From: Bryoerythrophyllum caledonicum
Taxonomy: Eukaryota; Streptophyta; Bryopsida; Pottiales; Pottiaceae
Length of the DNA stretch: 64,000 bases
Reading direction: 5' to 3'
Assembly: GCA_963971425.1 (NCBI GenBank)
Contig: OZ020514.1
Location: 41,701,158-41,765,157 of the forward strand
Part shown: in pieces, positions 33,408-45,409 of the stretch
Position numbering within the stretch: the stretch's first letter is position 1
How the letters are laid out: every line of letters starts with the position of its first letter
The notes under the pieces: generated by a model
What the model was told of the DNA's origin: nothing
Databases searched by the model: none
The model's input: only the letters and a program-made list of their open reading frames with translations
Program-made: the position numbers and the translations under genes

Positions 33408-33853
33408 AGAGTAGATTCAAATGAGTTAGGTTCATTCTAGGCTATAATTTTTTGAATCGCCAATTTATATTCTTCCACGAAACTTCTCAGTGCAAGGGCA
33501 TTTATGGCACTTAAGCTGGCTGCAGTGTCTTCTGAGTGGTCCAAGCCGCCTTTTTTGTTGCTGCTTACAATTCCTTGCAAACTTCTTTGGATGCGCGCTT
33601 GTATTTCTCTTACTCGTTCACTAAATTAGCGAATGCTTTCTTCCACGCCTTGTTTCATTAGACTCAGGGATCCTAAAAGGGTCTGATAAGATTCTCTTTC
33701 TTGAAACTCCGTGACTAACGCTGTAGTCAGATTCTGCCATGAAGTTCTGATAGAAGGTGGTTGTCTGTCATACCAATAGGATGCTGTATTGTCTAGGAGT
33801 ATTGGTAGAAGCTCCACCAGTTGTTCTCCGTTTGATTGCCATTTGCCATGCAC
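33408..33853 (-). pseudogene. Gag capsid region, Ty3/gypsy element 1
   Basis: KWQSNGEQLVELLPILLDNTASYWYDRQPPSIRTSWQNLTTALVTEFQERESYQTLLGSLSLMKQGVEESIR matches the retrotransposon gag pattern (L.L.G.A..W......W..L...F...F). The frame is cut downstream by the hAT element; the zinc knuckle is at 27600. Confidence 0.8.
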
Positions 33854-34319
33854 GCCCGCTTATATTGCTTCTGGATGCGCTCAGGGTCCTCTCCCTCCTT
33901 CCCGGTATTGATACCGGTATTGATACCATGGTGGCGATGGTTGGTCTTTCTTTCTTACGACCTTTCGTGTCCTTGGACTTTTGTTCTTGTCATTCCAAGA
34001 AATGAGACCACAATGTTTCTTCTAAGTAAGATTCTTCCCTCTCAGAATTAAGCCTACTTTGCATGTGTATATATTTTGTGAAGGCTAACTTACTATGTAG
34101 AAAACTTTGCTAACAGTGTGGAAAACTCCGCTAACTGTGTATAAAACTCCGCTAACTGTCTATAGAACTCCGCAAACAGTGTATGAAACTCCGCTAATTG
34201 TGTATTAAACTCCGCTAATTGTGTATGAAACTCCGCTAAGATTTCAACATTTGGATGTTCATCATCGTGGTGTCAACTTGCTAATTAGGTGATATTTCAG
34301 AGCCTAGTCATTCTTAGCT

Positions 34320-35033
34320 GCGCTATCGGCATGTTGATTTAAGCTACGGGATACATGACAAATTTCTATTGAATCAAAATCTTTAGACAACTCCTGGACG
34401 GTATGGTAATGTGGAAGTAGATTTTCTGAACGCACCTCCCAGTTTCCACTCACTTGGTTGCATACCAGTTTGGAGTCGCCGCATATTTTGAGGTGCTTGA
34501 TATTTCACTCCCTCGCGATCTCTAAAACATATATAAGAATAGAGTACTGAGACTGATTGCACGTCAATCATTTTCCCAAATCTTAATGATATTTTTTTTA
34601 TCGCCCGACAGGTTCTTCAAAACTACTCCAGCTCTTGAACCATAAATCTTAGAACATGAGCCATCAAAATTCATTTTCCAAGGACCCATCTTTGTACTAT
34701 ACGTGGTGCATACTGTACGTGGACGCATGCATTCAATTACTACTTTTGTGGAACGGGCTTTAACTTCAGACTTTTTTTGGTGTGTTGTAATCTCTCGGCT
34801 ATTACTTCAGCTTTTGTTCGATATGCTTCGCTGCATATTTTATTGAATGCGTGTCCTTGAAACGGTGACCATTCGTGTGTAAGCTCGCACACTCGCAATA
34901 TTTTGATATACTGATTCAGCGAGATAATAATACGATATTGATTTGCTGCTCCGAAAAGTTTGACGTCATTTATGAAATATCTCAACCCACACAAAGTTAT
35001 AGGAGACAAAAGATACTTGAGAACCATATTCAA
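34320..35033 (-). pseudogene. Upstream ORF with additional RNase H-like domain, Ty3/gypsy element 1
   Basis: Between the 5' LTR and gag, minus-strand frames give a helical region (35033-34740), then GPWKMNFDGSCSKIYGSRAGVVLKN, and after a frameshift LKICGDSKLVCNQVSGNWEVRSENLLPHYHTVQEL and a D-containing end. This is the D...E...D layout of the archaeal-type RNase H found in the Tat/Ogre lineages and some LINEs (DGS, GDS and the final H-x-D near NQHADS). In described elements that domain usually follows RT/RNase H; here it precedes gag. Broken by stops. Confidence 0.6.
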
Positions 35034-35219
35034 ACCATATACATGTCGGAATTCTATCTTGGATGATTCTTTGATACAGTTTGTCCCGCTTATGTCATCA
35101 AGCTCACCTGAGCAACTGTCTATTTAATACAACTTTCGTGTCACTATGATCGGTCTGCTCTCTAGAAGATAACCCTATCTTGTGCTAAAACTCAGCTCTC
35201 TCTCTTTTGACAAATCGAG

Positions 35220-35236
35220 TCCCGGCAACGGAACCA
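35220..35236 (-). promoter_or_regulatory. Primer binding site of Ty3/gypsy element 1
   Basis: Three bases inside the 5' LTR the minus strand reads TGGTTCCGTTGCCGGGA, complementary to a tRNA 3' end (its complement ends in CCA, preceded by a T-arm-like CGAGTCC). I have not named the tRNA. Confidence 0.65.
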
Positions 35237-35239
35237 AGA

Positions 35240-35757
35240 TGATAAGCTCAAATTATTACTCATACCCGTCCCATGATGAACTCATACATATCATATTGTT
35301 TCATGTCACTCGTTAATTCTCAGTTCATGCAGGAAGTAGTAATACTAATCGGTTTTGCTTTTATCAAGTTCACGATTGCATGTTTGTGACTGTTCACCTT
35401 CTCCAGCTAATACTTATCTAACTTTCTATTTTGAACTCGACTCGACTCGTCACATTTGATCTTATTCGTGTTCCAACCTTGTTCGTCTTGACTCTGCATG
35501 GGCTCACGTCCCTGAGCTGCCTCATGGTATTCCCTGGTGTGGCGATAGAAGGAGGAGGCGACCGTCATGCTTGCGCCCATGTAGCCGAGATGATGGTAAT
35601 CGGTTGAATAATTGATTGGTCCCTGAGATGCAACCCTGACGAGAAATTGCAACCTGCGAGCCAAGAAAAGAAACAAGGAGACTAGTAGGGATACTCGTCG
35701 CGTGTGTGCACGAGGTCTGAAATAGTTGAAGTCCATGAAATTAATTGTGGTCGTTCA
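35240..35757 (-). repeat. 5' LTR of Ty3/gypsy element 1
   Basis: 518 bp, partner of 23535-24052. Differences are mostly single transitions plus a short change near 35308. Confidence 0.9.
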
Positions 35758-37081
35758 ATGCCTATACTCCACTGTCTTGTGGCTAGGAGTCTCAAATTAC
35801 CCTATTTCCTTTCTTGCAAGATTTCTTTGGCGTCTTAAGAAACCACCCATTCGTAAATCAGGTAGAATTTTTCCACACAAGCCGACGAATTTTCTCTTTC
35901 ACGCTTTGCCAGAAGGAAGTTCAGAAGTATTGACTTTTTACCTCTAGTAACAAATAATTGGTTGTACTTGTCCACCTTCTACCAAAGTCATATTTGCAAC
36001 TTGACAACTCTTCAAAGGACAATAAAAACCAATTTCTCATGGCGTTCTTATCGATTTTGACTTATCAAAGGGTGTTCAAAGAAATCCAAGTTGGTTTCTT
36101 GTTAGTGGGGCATACGCATGAGGATATTTATGCTTACTTTAGCCACTTAGCGAAGACCTTAAAAAGTCAGAATACTTATATTGTCGCGGATTTGATGGCG
36201 TCGATGCAATTGTAGGACTTAGGTTTTATGCCCGAGTTTGTTCAAGAGGTTGCTGATTTCAAATCTTTTGTCCAAGGTTATATTTGTGATGGTGCTGATA
36301 GACTTGTTGGCTGAAGTAAGATGCACCTTTTAAAATTCTACGTAGATGAAGAAGGGTGGCTCGTCATGCAATTTAAAAATTTGCAGTTCATGCGCATTGG
36401 CTACCGAAAGAAAAGTCTACTATCTATGTGTGGCAGAAGGATGCTCACGAGAAATTGATGATATCTTCCGGCATCCCAAATCCATTACCTTTCAAGTGGT
36501 TGTGAGCAAATGATGTTTCTTCTTCCACAGACAATCCAGACAGGGCAAGAATAAAGGTTTCCAAAGCTCTTGAGAAGAGGTCGTTCATCTAGTGTGGATT
36601 TCTAGATTATACAGAATTCTAGGAACACGAGAGGCTTGAAAGTTCAGGCTTCCAAAAGGATTTTCCACCTTATATTGAATATTCCAATGGAATAATTGTA
36701 GAACTAGAGAGACCTCTTCTTCTTACTCCTGTGGCCTTGGGAGAAGGCTTTTGGCCAATTCATGATTGGAGAGTGAGAAATCCAGCTCCATTATGCCTCA
36801 TTACTAGTGGAGATATCACACTAGAAAATGATGAGCTTGTGCTTTACCATAACCGAAGGAAATAGAAGCCAAAGGACGCCTTCAATCCATGGTGAGATGT
36901 CGAAGCGAGATCATGGGTCCTACTCTATTCTTCACACTCCAAAATATATTCCATCTGGTTTGATAGAGTATGTTCAACAGTCAAGTGTGAAAGACGACAT
37001 CCGGACTATTGGAAGTTCATTATCCAATTTTGAGAGTTGTCACAAGACGGAGCATCAAGGGCATCTCCATATCTCAGTGTT
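35758..37081 (+). pseudogene. Element C transposase-like remnant, second part
   Basis: Resumes the protein cut at 23534: SNYPISFLARFLWRLKKPPIRKSGRIFPHKPTN, then SYLQLDNSSKDNKNQFLMAFLSILTYQ and FLLVGHTHEDIYAYFSHLAKTLKS (35958-36215), then FMPEFVQEVADFKSF, KFYVDEEGW and GEGFWPIHDW, ending near 37081. The DNKN and GHTHED boxes are intact, but one Asp of GHTHEDID is Tyr here. Several stops. It is closer to element A than to element B. Confidence 0.75.
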
Positions 37082-38195
37082 CTAGCGTAGGTTAGTTGTT
37101 ACTAATCCACGGGTGTTAAGGGACGTATGGCGGCGCATCTTTCACTTGACAAAGACCCTCATATATCTTTCTTATTTTTCCACTACTTTTGCAATTGAAA
37201 AGTTGTACGTAATGGGTAGAGTAGAGGAAGAATGGGTATTTCTAGCACGAAATATTGTGTGAGAGGATGCAATACTTTTGGTGAGATTCCCTTGAGTTTT
37301 GAGTTGTAGAGGTAGAGTTCATGTTTTGAAGGAAGGTGAAGCTCGAGTTCTGGAGCTCACGCTCAAATTTGGTGGCTCACTCCCGATCTTCCATCCAGTC
37401 GCACCGATGATTCATCCAACCATCCCGGGCACGGAGCAAGGAATCGGGCAGCTCACGGCATCATCGTGCAGAAAGTCAGCTCGTTGCATGAAGAGCCTGC
37501 TGGTGGTGAAGGAGAACTCTGGGAACACCAGCAATCGCCAAGAACGCCAAGGGAACAGGCGTAAGTTTGTTAGTGGCGTCTCGTTGTAAATAGTCTCAAA
37601 AGTGGGCGAGGGTTGACCAAGAGCTCGGTCAACCACGGGATTTGTGGTCAAGGACAGGTGGTACATGGACAAGGAGCGCATTGGCGATACGGCTCCATAG
37701 CCCACAAGTACCCCAATTGCGTGCCGAAATCACCCAATTGCGTGAGTATTTGAGCTGAAATTTCAGAAGTCCTTGGAGTTGCATCATCAAAAACCAACTT
37801 TTGGAGTATTACATATTTTTTAATTTTGTTTGTGGATCTGAGTTTGCGGTAAAATTTTAAGACTAGTGATGCAAATTTTTTATAAAAAATATATATATTT
37901 TGCTAGTTTTGTGATCTTTAAAAAATAATAATAGTGTTAAACTTTGGGAGTAGATTTTAAAGGCATTGTTACTCAGATGTGAGTGAAATTTATGCTTATA
38001 GTTAGGATTTCCGCCATTTGACCTAATTTTAGCATTAAATTGGCATTTGTCGTGATTATCCACCAATATATGTGATTTCATTGGAGGGATAGTATTTTTA
38101 AAACACCATGGTCAAACTCCACTACTCCCTTAGTTTTAGACATTAGGGGGAACACTTTTCAGTGTTCTCTTTGTATTGCAGGTTTTGTGACTGTG
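37082..38195. other. Spacer between element C and D1
   Basis: AT-rich; ORFs at 37299-37589 (plus) and 37412-37705 (minus) overlap and have no recognisable motif. A few CTCCCGATCT-like words near 37380 may be decayed element-A-type hairpin units. Confidence 0.4.
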
Positions 38196-38552
38196 GGAAG
38201 TCGTCCCACAGGTTTCCGGAAGTTAATCTTAAAATCCGGCATAAATAAAAAAAATTAGTAGTAAAAGATAAGTAAAATTGAATAATGTAGTACGGAATCA
38301 AAAATTAGAAGATAGGATAAGGGACGGACCAGTTAAGTCCTTAATAGCTCTAACAAAGTGCGTAATCCGGAATACCAGTCGCGACTGAATCCGATTATGA
38401 TCTGAGCTACCCGGAGGTACTTACAACCGGGAGAAGAATTCAGGTGATACCCGTTGCGAAATCCGTCATAATCACGATGGTGACGTCCGAGCCGTTAAAT
38501 AACTTTGATAGTGACGTCACTACCGTTGGAAAATCCCGTACTTTAGGGTTGT

Positions 38553-38559
38553 TATAAAA
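38553..38559 (+). promoter_or_regulatory. Putative TATA box of element D1
   Basis: TATAAAA in a GC-rich context, followed about 35-100 bases later by CT-rich tracts (TCTTCTCTTCTCTTTCTTC, about 38590-38690), the usual plant core-promoter picture. It lies about 240 bases upstream of the first coding frame of D1. Confidence 0.5.
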
Positions 38560-38793
38560 AGGGCAACCGGCGGGACTTCCCAAAACAGTTATCTTCTCTT
38601 CTCTTTCTTCTCCTTCTTCGCACTTTTCTCGATCTCCTTTTCTTCCTCCTTCTTCGCACTTTTCTCGATCTCCCTTTCTTCCTCCTTCTGCTGGTTTCTA
38701 AGCCGATTGCTCTTCAAGCATCCGGTTGTAGTTGGAGGGTTCTGGTGGGGTCAGTGCCTGTAGGTACGATCGGAGGACTACCGGGAGAGCGCC

Positions 38794-40751
38794 ATGGCCA
38801 GAGAGCGATCGGGGAAACCGGAGAGGATAAAGAACACGGCAACCGGAGGACCACCCATCGTGAGGGTAGCACCGGAGTACCCAGCGGAAGACAAGGACCT
38901 TCACATCTTGTTCCACTTTCTGGACAAGATTGCTCCGGTCTTATTGCAGCAGCCTGAGGAACAAAGGACGAGAAGGTTGTGACGGAATTGATCGGCACTC
39001 CCGACAACCAATACGACGGAAGCCTACGTGCTCACCCAGAGAAGTGGACCCGGGCAGAGTGGAAACGGACCTATGCCTTCGAGGATGGGGAAGTCAAGGT
39101 GGCGGAGCGGAAAGATGACCTCACGGATGGGGAGTTCCTTGGACTGGCTGACCCAAAGGAGGGATACTCGATCCGTGACCTAACTGACCCACAGGCCCGG
39201 GTAGTAATAGGGTTTCTAAACCCTATTTTCCACCCGGAGAAACCCAAGCGCTTGGTGCTGAAGTAGGCGACAACCTTCTTGGGCGCCATGCGAGGCAAGA
39301 TCTTCGTAGATTGGGCCTCCCTTATGCAAGACTTGGTGGAACGGTTGATCAAGAGCCTTCACCGGAACCGGAAGCCTGGGTCACCCCTGCCGGTTTACCT
39401 AACGCACCTCTACCACCGGTATGAGCTGTTGAAACTGGAGGAGCACGACGAATATGATGAACTGCTGACCATTCAACAGTATGGAGGGGTGGAGGCGGAC
39501 TCGGAGGAAGAAGAAGAGGCGGAGCCCCCTCCGGCGGAAACACCACGAACACGCAAGAGGAGTCGCTCGGTGCCACCAAAGCAGCCACCGGTAAGATCCC
39601 CACCCACCTGTCTGGACCCGGCTCCGGAAGAAGAAGGCGAGGTAGGACCTTCGAAGCGACCAGGGCGATGCCCGACTCCGGATCTTCCCACACTCACCGA
39701 GAGACACAAGGAGGACATCATGGAGCTGCTCCAACATGTCGCATGGAGGGCCACCCGGATCAACCAAAACCTAAACAACAGCACTTCCCTGATATACGCC
39801 ATCATGGGGGAACTCCGGATTGAGAACTCAAAGGAGATCCTTCCCCGATAGAAGAGCCTTGGGGAGAGCGATTTCCGACTGGAGCAGATGGAAGCGCAGC
39901 ATTGGACCCTTCTCCAAGCCCAGACAAAAATGCAGCAGGATCTGTCGAAGGCGGATGCAGCGCTCAAAGAAGCCCAAGTACTCCGGAAGGCAGCAGAAGG
40001 TAGAGCGGCCGCATCAGCTCATGCTCTTGGCGAGGTTTGGGAAGCGCTGAATTTTCCGGTTGACACTGTCAACCGCAGCATCCTCTTCAACGAGCCCCTC
40101 AAGAAGGAGGGTAAGGTGAACCGGGGCCAGATCATCCGGTTCCTTATGGACTACGCCCGGAAGATGGAGAAGACATGGGGACAGATGCAACTACTAGCCA
40201 ACAACGCAACCAACGCCGTCGTGCCGGAGAAGCTGGAAGCGCCAACCCCCACCATCGACCTTACCTCGTCCCCGGAGGCAGCCGGACCTTCACAGCAGGC
40301 ACTTGAACCCTCTGGGAAGGGTAAGGGACCTAAGGAAGAGGCCGTGGTCATGCCGGAAGAAGCTCCTCCTCAAGAGTGTGGCAGGGCACCTCCCAACAAC
40401 CCCGATACGGGTAGGAAGACCCCTCTTCCGTCAGCAGTGTTCAAGGACACTCCTCCGAGCTTCCGGATACCCCTTTCTCTACCTACATCCAGCCGCCGAA
40501 AGACGACTTCCTCCTTATTCAGGGGCCATCCGAACATCGCCACCAGCCCCAAGCCGACACAGGGAATTTCCACAAGCACGGCGGAGAAGGCCACTCAGGC
40601 GGCACCTGAAACTTACCACCCGGAGCAAGGAACTCCAGCTTCCGGAAGTGGACCAAACCCGGATCCAACTCCGGACAGGGCCGGGGGACGGAAGCAGACC
40701 GTGGGAGCATCTCCGATACGTCGGAGTGGAAGACACAAGAAGACCCCTTAG
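38794..40751 (+). pseudogene. Element D1 ORF, gag-like with coiled coil, unrecognised
   Basis: Four successive frames (38794-38982, 38979-39266, 39279-39851, 39888-40751) read as one protein of about 650 residues with stops near 38980, 39264 and 39849. Visible parts: a conserved-looking globular region (RVVIGFLNPIFHPEKPKRLVLK...DWASLMQDLVERLIKSL...PVYLTHLYHRYELL), an acidic EEEEEAE stretch, a coiled coil (LQAQTKMQQDLSKADAALKEAQ), FPVDTVNRS...IIRFLMDYARKMEKTWGQM, and a Pro/Ser/Thr-rich tail. A diverged inverted copy is at 56586-57564. It may be a structural (gag-like) protein of a non-autonomous retroelement; no pol is attached. Confidence 0.45.
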
Positions 40752-41189
40752 TTAGATTTAGTAGTAACGGTTAGTTAGTTTCGGGTGTTAGGTTTGGTGT
40801 AGCGATTAACGATGGGGCTCGCGTTTGCACCCGGCTACCAGCCTACCTGTAACCGGAAACTTAAAATTGTGGACCGGCGGATAAACCGGATCTGAGATCC
40901 ATAATTTTTGGATCTCAGGTTGAAGCCCGGACCTTTAGGGATAAGATTTCTTCTAAATAGGATTTTTCGGATTTCTCGCAGATTAGGTAATACTTAGATT
41001 AGGTTGATGCACTAGTATTTAGTATCACGAGTTTCCTCAACTCGTGGCCTTTGTTTTTTTCCTTCACGTTGAATATATTCCGGACCTATGCTAGATTTGC
41101 TACCTAGCTATCGGGACGGGAGTTGTTTTCCTTGTAAGGTGCAAGGTCCGTTGTGGTAGTACTTGTGGACATACTTCGAAGAGAGTTAG
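40752..41189 (+). other. D1 3' non-coding part before solo LTR
   Basis: CCGGA-rich, no gene. It ends with GTTAG at the solo LTR junction. Confidence 0.5.
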
Positions 41190-43164
41190 TGTAGAGCCAA
41201 AATGACAAAAATAGATTTTTTCCAAAAATTAAGTGTAAAAAGGGTTGTAGATATATAAAGAATTAAATAATTAATGATTAAATTTACAATAAGTAGCTAA
41301 TTAATTGGAAAATACCTATTCCTATCCAAGAATAAGGAAATAATGGGTAAAGGGTTGAACTCGCACCCTTTGGATAGGTTGTACCTTTTCATAAATGGAT
41401 ATGAAGAGATGTGAAGATTTAGTGGAATTAATCTTAATGGTTAATACTAGGGAAAATCTCTTGCCAAGAGGTGTACCTCTTGGATGTTGAGTAGAATGAC
41501 TAGCTTGAATTTTTAGCATTCTTGGCCATTACCATAGAAATTCCTTGGAGGAAGATTGGAGTGAGCCCTAGCTTTAGGTGAAAAAGCTAGTTGATGACTC
41601 TTAATGTTGTAAGAGTAATTAATTTTATATATGAATATATAATTACTATTGAATTTGCATGTGTAGAGTCTTGTGTGTGACTTGAGTCATATGTATAATT
41701 GCAATAATATGTGATCTTCATTGAATAAATTTGACATTGTGTGTTGTAAATGCAAGTGCATGCATTAGGTATTAATTGTGGACAAAATTCCTATATTTAT
41801 TCTTCATGGAATAAGTTAGGGAAATACCCTAACTACTAAGGTCGTCGGTGTGACCTTGTGTGTGTGTGTTGGAGCATTAATCATGAGTGTAAAGATTAAT
41901 GGAGATAATGTGATATTAAGTGACTTAGTGCATAAGGTGTGTGATGCATAAGTACTTAAGAAGATCTCAAGTGTGAGTGAGCATAACTTGAGTATCATAA
42001 GAATAAGAATGGAGTTCTTATTCATGTTAATGCAATTTATGCAATAAACATCAAGAGTGGCATACCTTGATGCATGGCAAGAGTGTCATATTATGCATAT
42101 AAAAAATTGGCATTAAGTCTAACTTTAATAGAAGGGATTCTCTAAGTTAGGCTAAGTTGTGAGTATTTAAGGATCTATCATAAGAGAGAAAATAAGGAAC
42201 AAATCCCAAAGAAAGACTTAAGAAGAAAACATAGAAACTTAAGAATCTTAAGTCCAAGTTTGGGTATATAAGCTTATGAAGAGTGAGACCTTAAATACCA
42301 GGAGACCCTTAAGTTTAAGGGCTTCGACTTAAAGGTTCGTATAAATGAGAATACGGGACAATATTTGCATTCAGTGAAATGCACTCCCGGTTCTGGAAGA
42401 CTTAAAGATAGAAACTTAAGAACACTGTTGGGCTGAATTGGTCTAAATAGTGCAGGTTCTTAAGAAATCAGGCCTAAGTGAGTAAGTGAGTACTTCAGAA
42501 CTAAGGGCCAGAGACTGTGTCCTTAAGAACATCGAGACGACCGAGAAGGAAGTCTTAAGAACCAGTCAGAGATCTTAAAGACCAAATGGTAGAAGTAAGT
42601 GTAAAACACCGTAGTCTTTAAGAATTAAGTGTGGATAAGTGAACTTAAGTGGAGACTTAAGAGCTGAAACTCCTTAAGACTTAAGTTAACTTGTGTATGG
42701 GATTTTCGCAACTAACCATTGTCTTAAGAATGTGATCACGTGGACCGAGTGGACGGACGTGAAAAGTGGAGCGTTTTTGTATGAGGTAAGAATTTGAATT
42801 CTTAAAGATTGTAATTAAAGAACCAATGCAATGAGATTTAATGGAAACTTCCATTAGCCCAGTGTGGCAAGTGTTTAAGGATTAGTGGCATAAGCACAAT
42901 CTTAAAAGGACTAATGTTCCGTCTTAAGGCACGAGAGATCCTTGGGGTTTAGATTTTGTTTGTGGATCCCTTAAGAGTGATGCTAACAGCCCTAATTTCC
43001 TAAAAATAGATAGATAACCTTAAGAATTAACCAAAAAGATAGCTTTAACGACACAATTAATCTCCAATTACTTAAAACTAGGCGTATGATCATCTCCGTA
43101 ACGAATCCTATGAGGTGTGGGTACACTTGGGTGTTTTATCAGAGTGGTGAAAAATCACACTACA
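41190..43164. mobile_element. Large solo LTR (1,975 bp), TSD GTTAG
   Basis: Begins TGTAGAGCC, ends CACACTACA (TGTAG/CTACA inverted ends), and is flanked by GTTAG at 41185-41189 and 43165-43169. The inside is AT-rich, non-coding and unusually dense in CTTAAG words, especially 42160-42960. It could also be a small non-autonomous LTR element, but I see no internal LTR pair. Confidence 0.8.
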
Positions 43165-43830
43165 GTTAGGTATTTGACTTAACTTAGGAGTGAACCGGTT
43201 GGGACTCTCAGCAGGGGAGTATCGGGTTGAGTTGGAAGGGATTGCAGAGGTGTTCCTGGTCACCTTCAGAACCCAGACCAAACCAGGAGGGGAAGAGATT
43301 TATTGCAGAGGTGTTCCTGGTAGTCTCTAGGGCACGGAGAAATTCGTGTGAACCCGGATTCCGGTCAAAAACCGGAATTTACCCCCACGATAGGAAAAGC
43401 TTGCTAAACGAGTTTAGAAGGAGTCCTCCTTAGTGAAACTATATCATTCCCTCCGAAGGAATGCCAAAGTGCTACCGGAATGTCGTTGTATTCCGGACTT
43501 GCCCTGCATGACCATATCCGGAAGGCCTTCCGGATATCGTGAGAGTCAAGTCCGGTAGCAACAACATATCACCGGTTAGAAGAGTAGTGAGAGTGATGTC
43601 CGGTCACTATAAACTCCGGAGCAGTGGGTGTCTAGCCACTTATAGTCACAAGGCAGTGGGAAATCCAGCCACTTACACAAAACTGGATCAGTGGACCCCG
43701 GTCACTCGTTTAAAACTTCCGGAAATCCCTCTGAGGAGGACCAGGGATAAATCAAACTACCCTCCTGTTTTCCAGATATCATTTCCGGAAAACAACTATA
43801 TATAACTTCCGGAAACTAGTTCCGGCAAGC
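43165..43830 (+). repeat. D1 tail: CCGGA-rich imperfect repeats
   Basis: Contains an internal direct repeat (ATTGCAGAGGTGTTCCTGGT at about 43240 and 43301), several TCCGGA/ATCCGG palindromes, and a run of GCAGTGGG/CAGTGGA units. The segment is present in inverted orientation at 55226-55860, where the peptide-level pattern VGNPAT.TK.DQW is also kept. Confidence 0.75.
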
Positions 43831-44419
43831 TCTGTTTTGGGTTTCAGGATTCGGAAGGATATAGAGCCGTTACTGAATAAGAATAACTAACCTAGGTGAT
43901 CAATAGTTTAGTGGTTTTGAATAATCTGAAAGGATAAAAAGATCTCTGTGGGAACGAAACCGGAGTGGTTTACTTTGGACGCACTTAGTGACGAATGAGT
44001 GCATTCCGGAGGAATACTGACTGTGCAAACTACGACAGTGACTCAGGCCATTCACTGCAGGCGTGTGCCGGTGGCTCTGACTCCTTGTCTTTTCTGCTTT
44101 TATGTTGTTGGGGGAGAGGATCGGGTTTTGATTTCTGGATTCCTGTGCGGTACCTCCCCCGTATTGCGGACTTGTTGCTAGTGTTTTCCGGTGGCCCCAA
44201 TTCATATTGTACTAGATTGTGATAGGGTACCGTAGGGGTGAAGTCGGGTTCATGGTCGGCAAGACCTTTTTATGTGGAGGGATGTGGTTGGACCTCTGTT
44301 AGCCAAAGGTGATGACCGGTGAAGCACATAACTTGGTGATTTTGCAGGTGTAGGTTGCTCGTTTGTACCCTTACCCTTTAAATAACACTTGTAGATAGTT
44401 ACCAAGGAGATTTTTGTTT
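43831..44419. other. 5' non-coding region of the methyltransferase element
   Basis: Probably the leader (and perhaps remnants of a 5' LTR) of the element that starts coding at 44420. No matching 3' LTR is in the window, because the element is truncated at 55225; LTR borders therefore cannot be fixed. Confidence 0.4.
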
Positions 44420-45107
44420 ATGGTGAGTACGAGAAGTCGGCATTACCATTCTTCCTCACCAGATTCTCGGGAGAGTGCACCGGCTTTAGACTTTGGGCCA
44501 GGGTTGGATAACGACGAGGCAATTGAGCCTATTTTGGCATTGGATACCGACCGTAGGCTTTGAGTTTGGAATGTAGGCACGTTTGACGACATGGAGGACA
44601 ATCTCTGCCAGGTTGTGCGTGATCGTTAATTAGGTCGGGCTCGAGGCATCCCCCTATCCGATTAGCGGCTCCGTTTCCAGACATGGATGAAGGAGAAGCG
44701 CCAGTGTTTACCATCGCTCAACGATATGTACACTTTTCAGCTTTTGCCCCAGCATTTGGAGCTCGAGGCGCTTTAGACATATGGAAGGTGGTCGGTACTG
44801 CATGCGGAGGAGTTGCATCTGGTTGAGGATTACTGGCGCAACCGGGTGGAGTTGGTGACTGCGCTCAAGGAAAGTGTTGTTGCTCGTGTCCCGGCCTTTA
44901 CCGATCAACCCAAAGAGGAGGTAGTCTCCTCTAGTAAGGTTTCCAGGCAGAAGGGCATTGCCCTTGTAGATGAGGCGTTTGGCATGGGGGCCATCTTGCG
45001 TTTGGCCCACGCCACGCGGGCGGCATTGGTGGCCGTTGGTCCGCCACCAGTCTTTGACCCTCTGGCGCGGTTCATGGCGCACTTGGAGGTGGAGTATGGA
45101 GGATTCT
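44420..45107 (+). pseudogene. Gag, first part, of DNA-methyltransferase-bearing Ty3/gypsy element
   Basis: Starts MVSTRSRHYHSSSPDSRES and continues in a frame with stops near 44561, 44627 and 44777, and in the frame open at 44813, up to EVEYGG. There it is cut by the LTR of Ty3/gypsy element 2 at 45108, and resumes at 50966. The charged, Arg/Ala-rich helical content fits a gag polyprotein; identification rests mainly on its position before the zinc knuckles and protease. Confidence 0.55.
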
Positions 45108-45374
45108 TGTTAAAGTGCGAACCGCATGATGAATGCTCCATTCTATATAACCATAAATTGATATCATGACAAATAAAACAACACCCATGTTGTATGGTAA
45201 CAAACTTGAATCATGTTACTAACAAAATATCAAGTAGAGGATAGAGTTGCACCTGCAACCCTTTAAAGGTCCAAGGTGATCCTACAACATAACTACCAAC
45301 CGTATAACCGCTTTCTAACATGAACCGTCTTGTCACTACATTACTAACCAGCTGTTACAATGTAGTTTGTAACA
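45108..45374 (-). repeat. 3' LTR of Ty3/gypsy element 2
   Basis: 267 bp. On the minus strand it follows a strong polypurine tract (AAAAGGGGGG at 45387-45378). Confidence 0.9.
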
Positions 45375-45377
45375 TTA

Positions 45378-45387
45378 CCCCCCTTTT
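45378..45387 (-). promoter_or_regulatory. Polypurine tract of Ty3/gypsy element 2
   Basis: AAAAGGGGGG on the minus strand, three bases before the 3' LTR. Confidence 0.7.
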
Positions 45388-45409
45388 AGTGTCGAGCCCC
45401 CTTTGAGAT

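Larger units (their letters stand above)
23535..35757 (-). mobile_element. Ty3/gypsy LTR retrotransposon 1, inserted in element C
   Basis: Two direct 518-bp LTRs (23535-24052 and 35240-35757), TGATAAGC...CGTTCA, about 95% identical by eye, bracket minus-strand gag, protease, RT, RNase H and integrase remnants. The flanks are GTGC on the left and ATGC on the right, a 4-bp duplication with one change. Without the 5.5-kb hAT insertion at 27909-33399 the element is about 6.7 kb. All ORFs carry stops or frameshifts. It has an extra RNase H-like domain between the 5' LTR and gag, an unusual position. Confidence 0.9.

Noticed and set aside
39349..39967. Minus-strand ORFs over D1
   Set aside because: They overlap the D1 frame whose homologue is present in D2; the minus frames have no such support.
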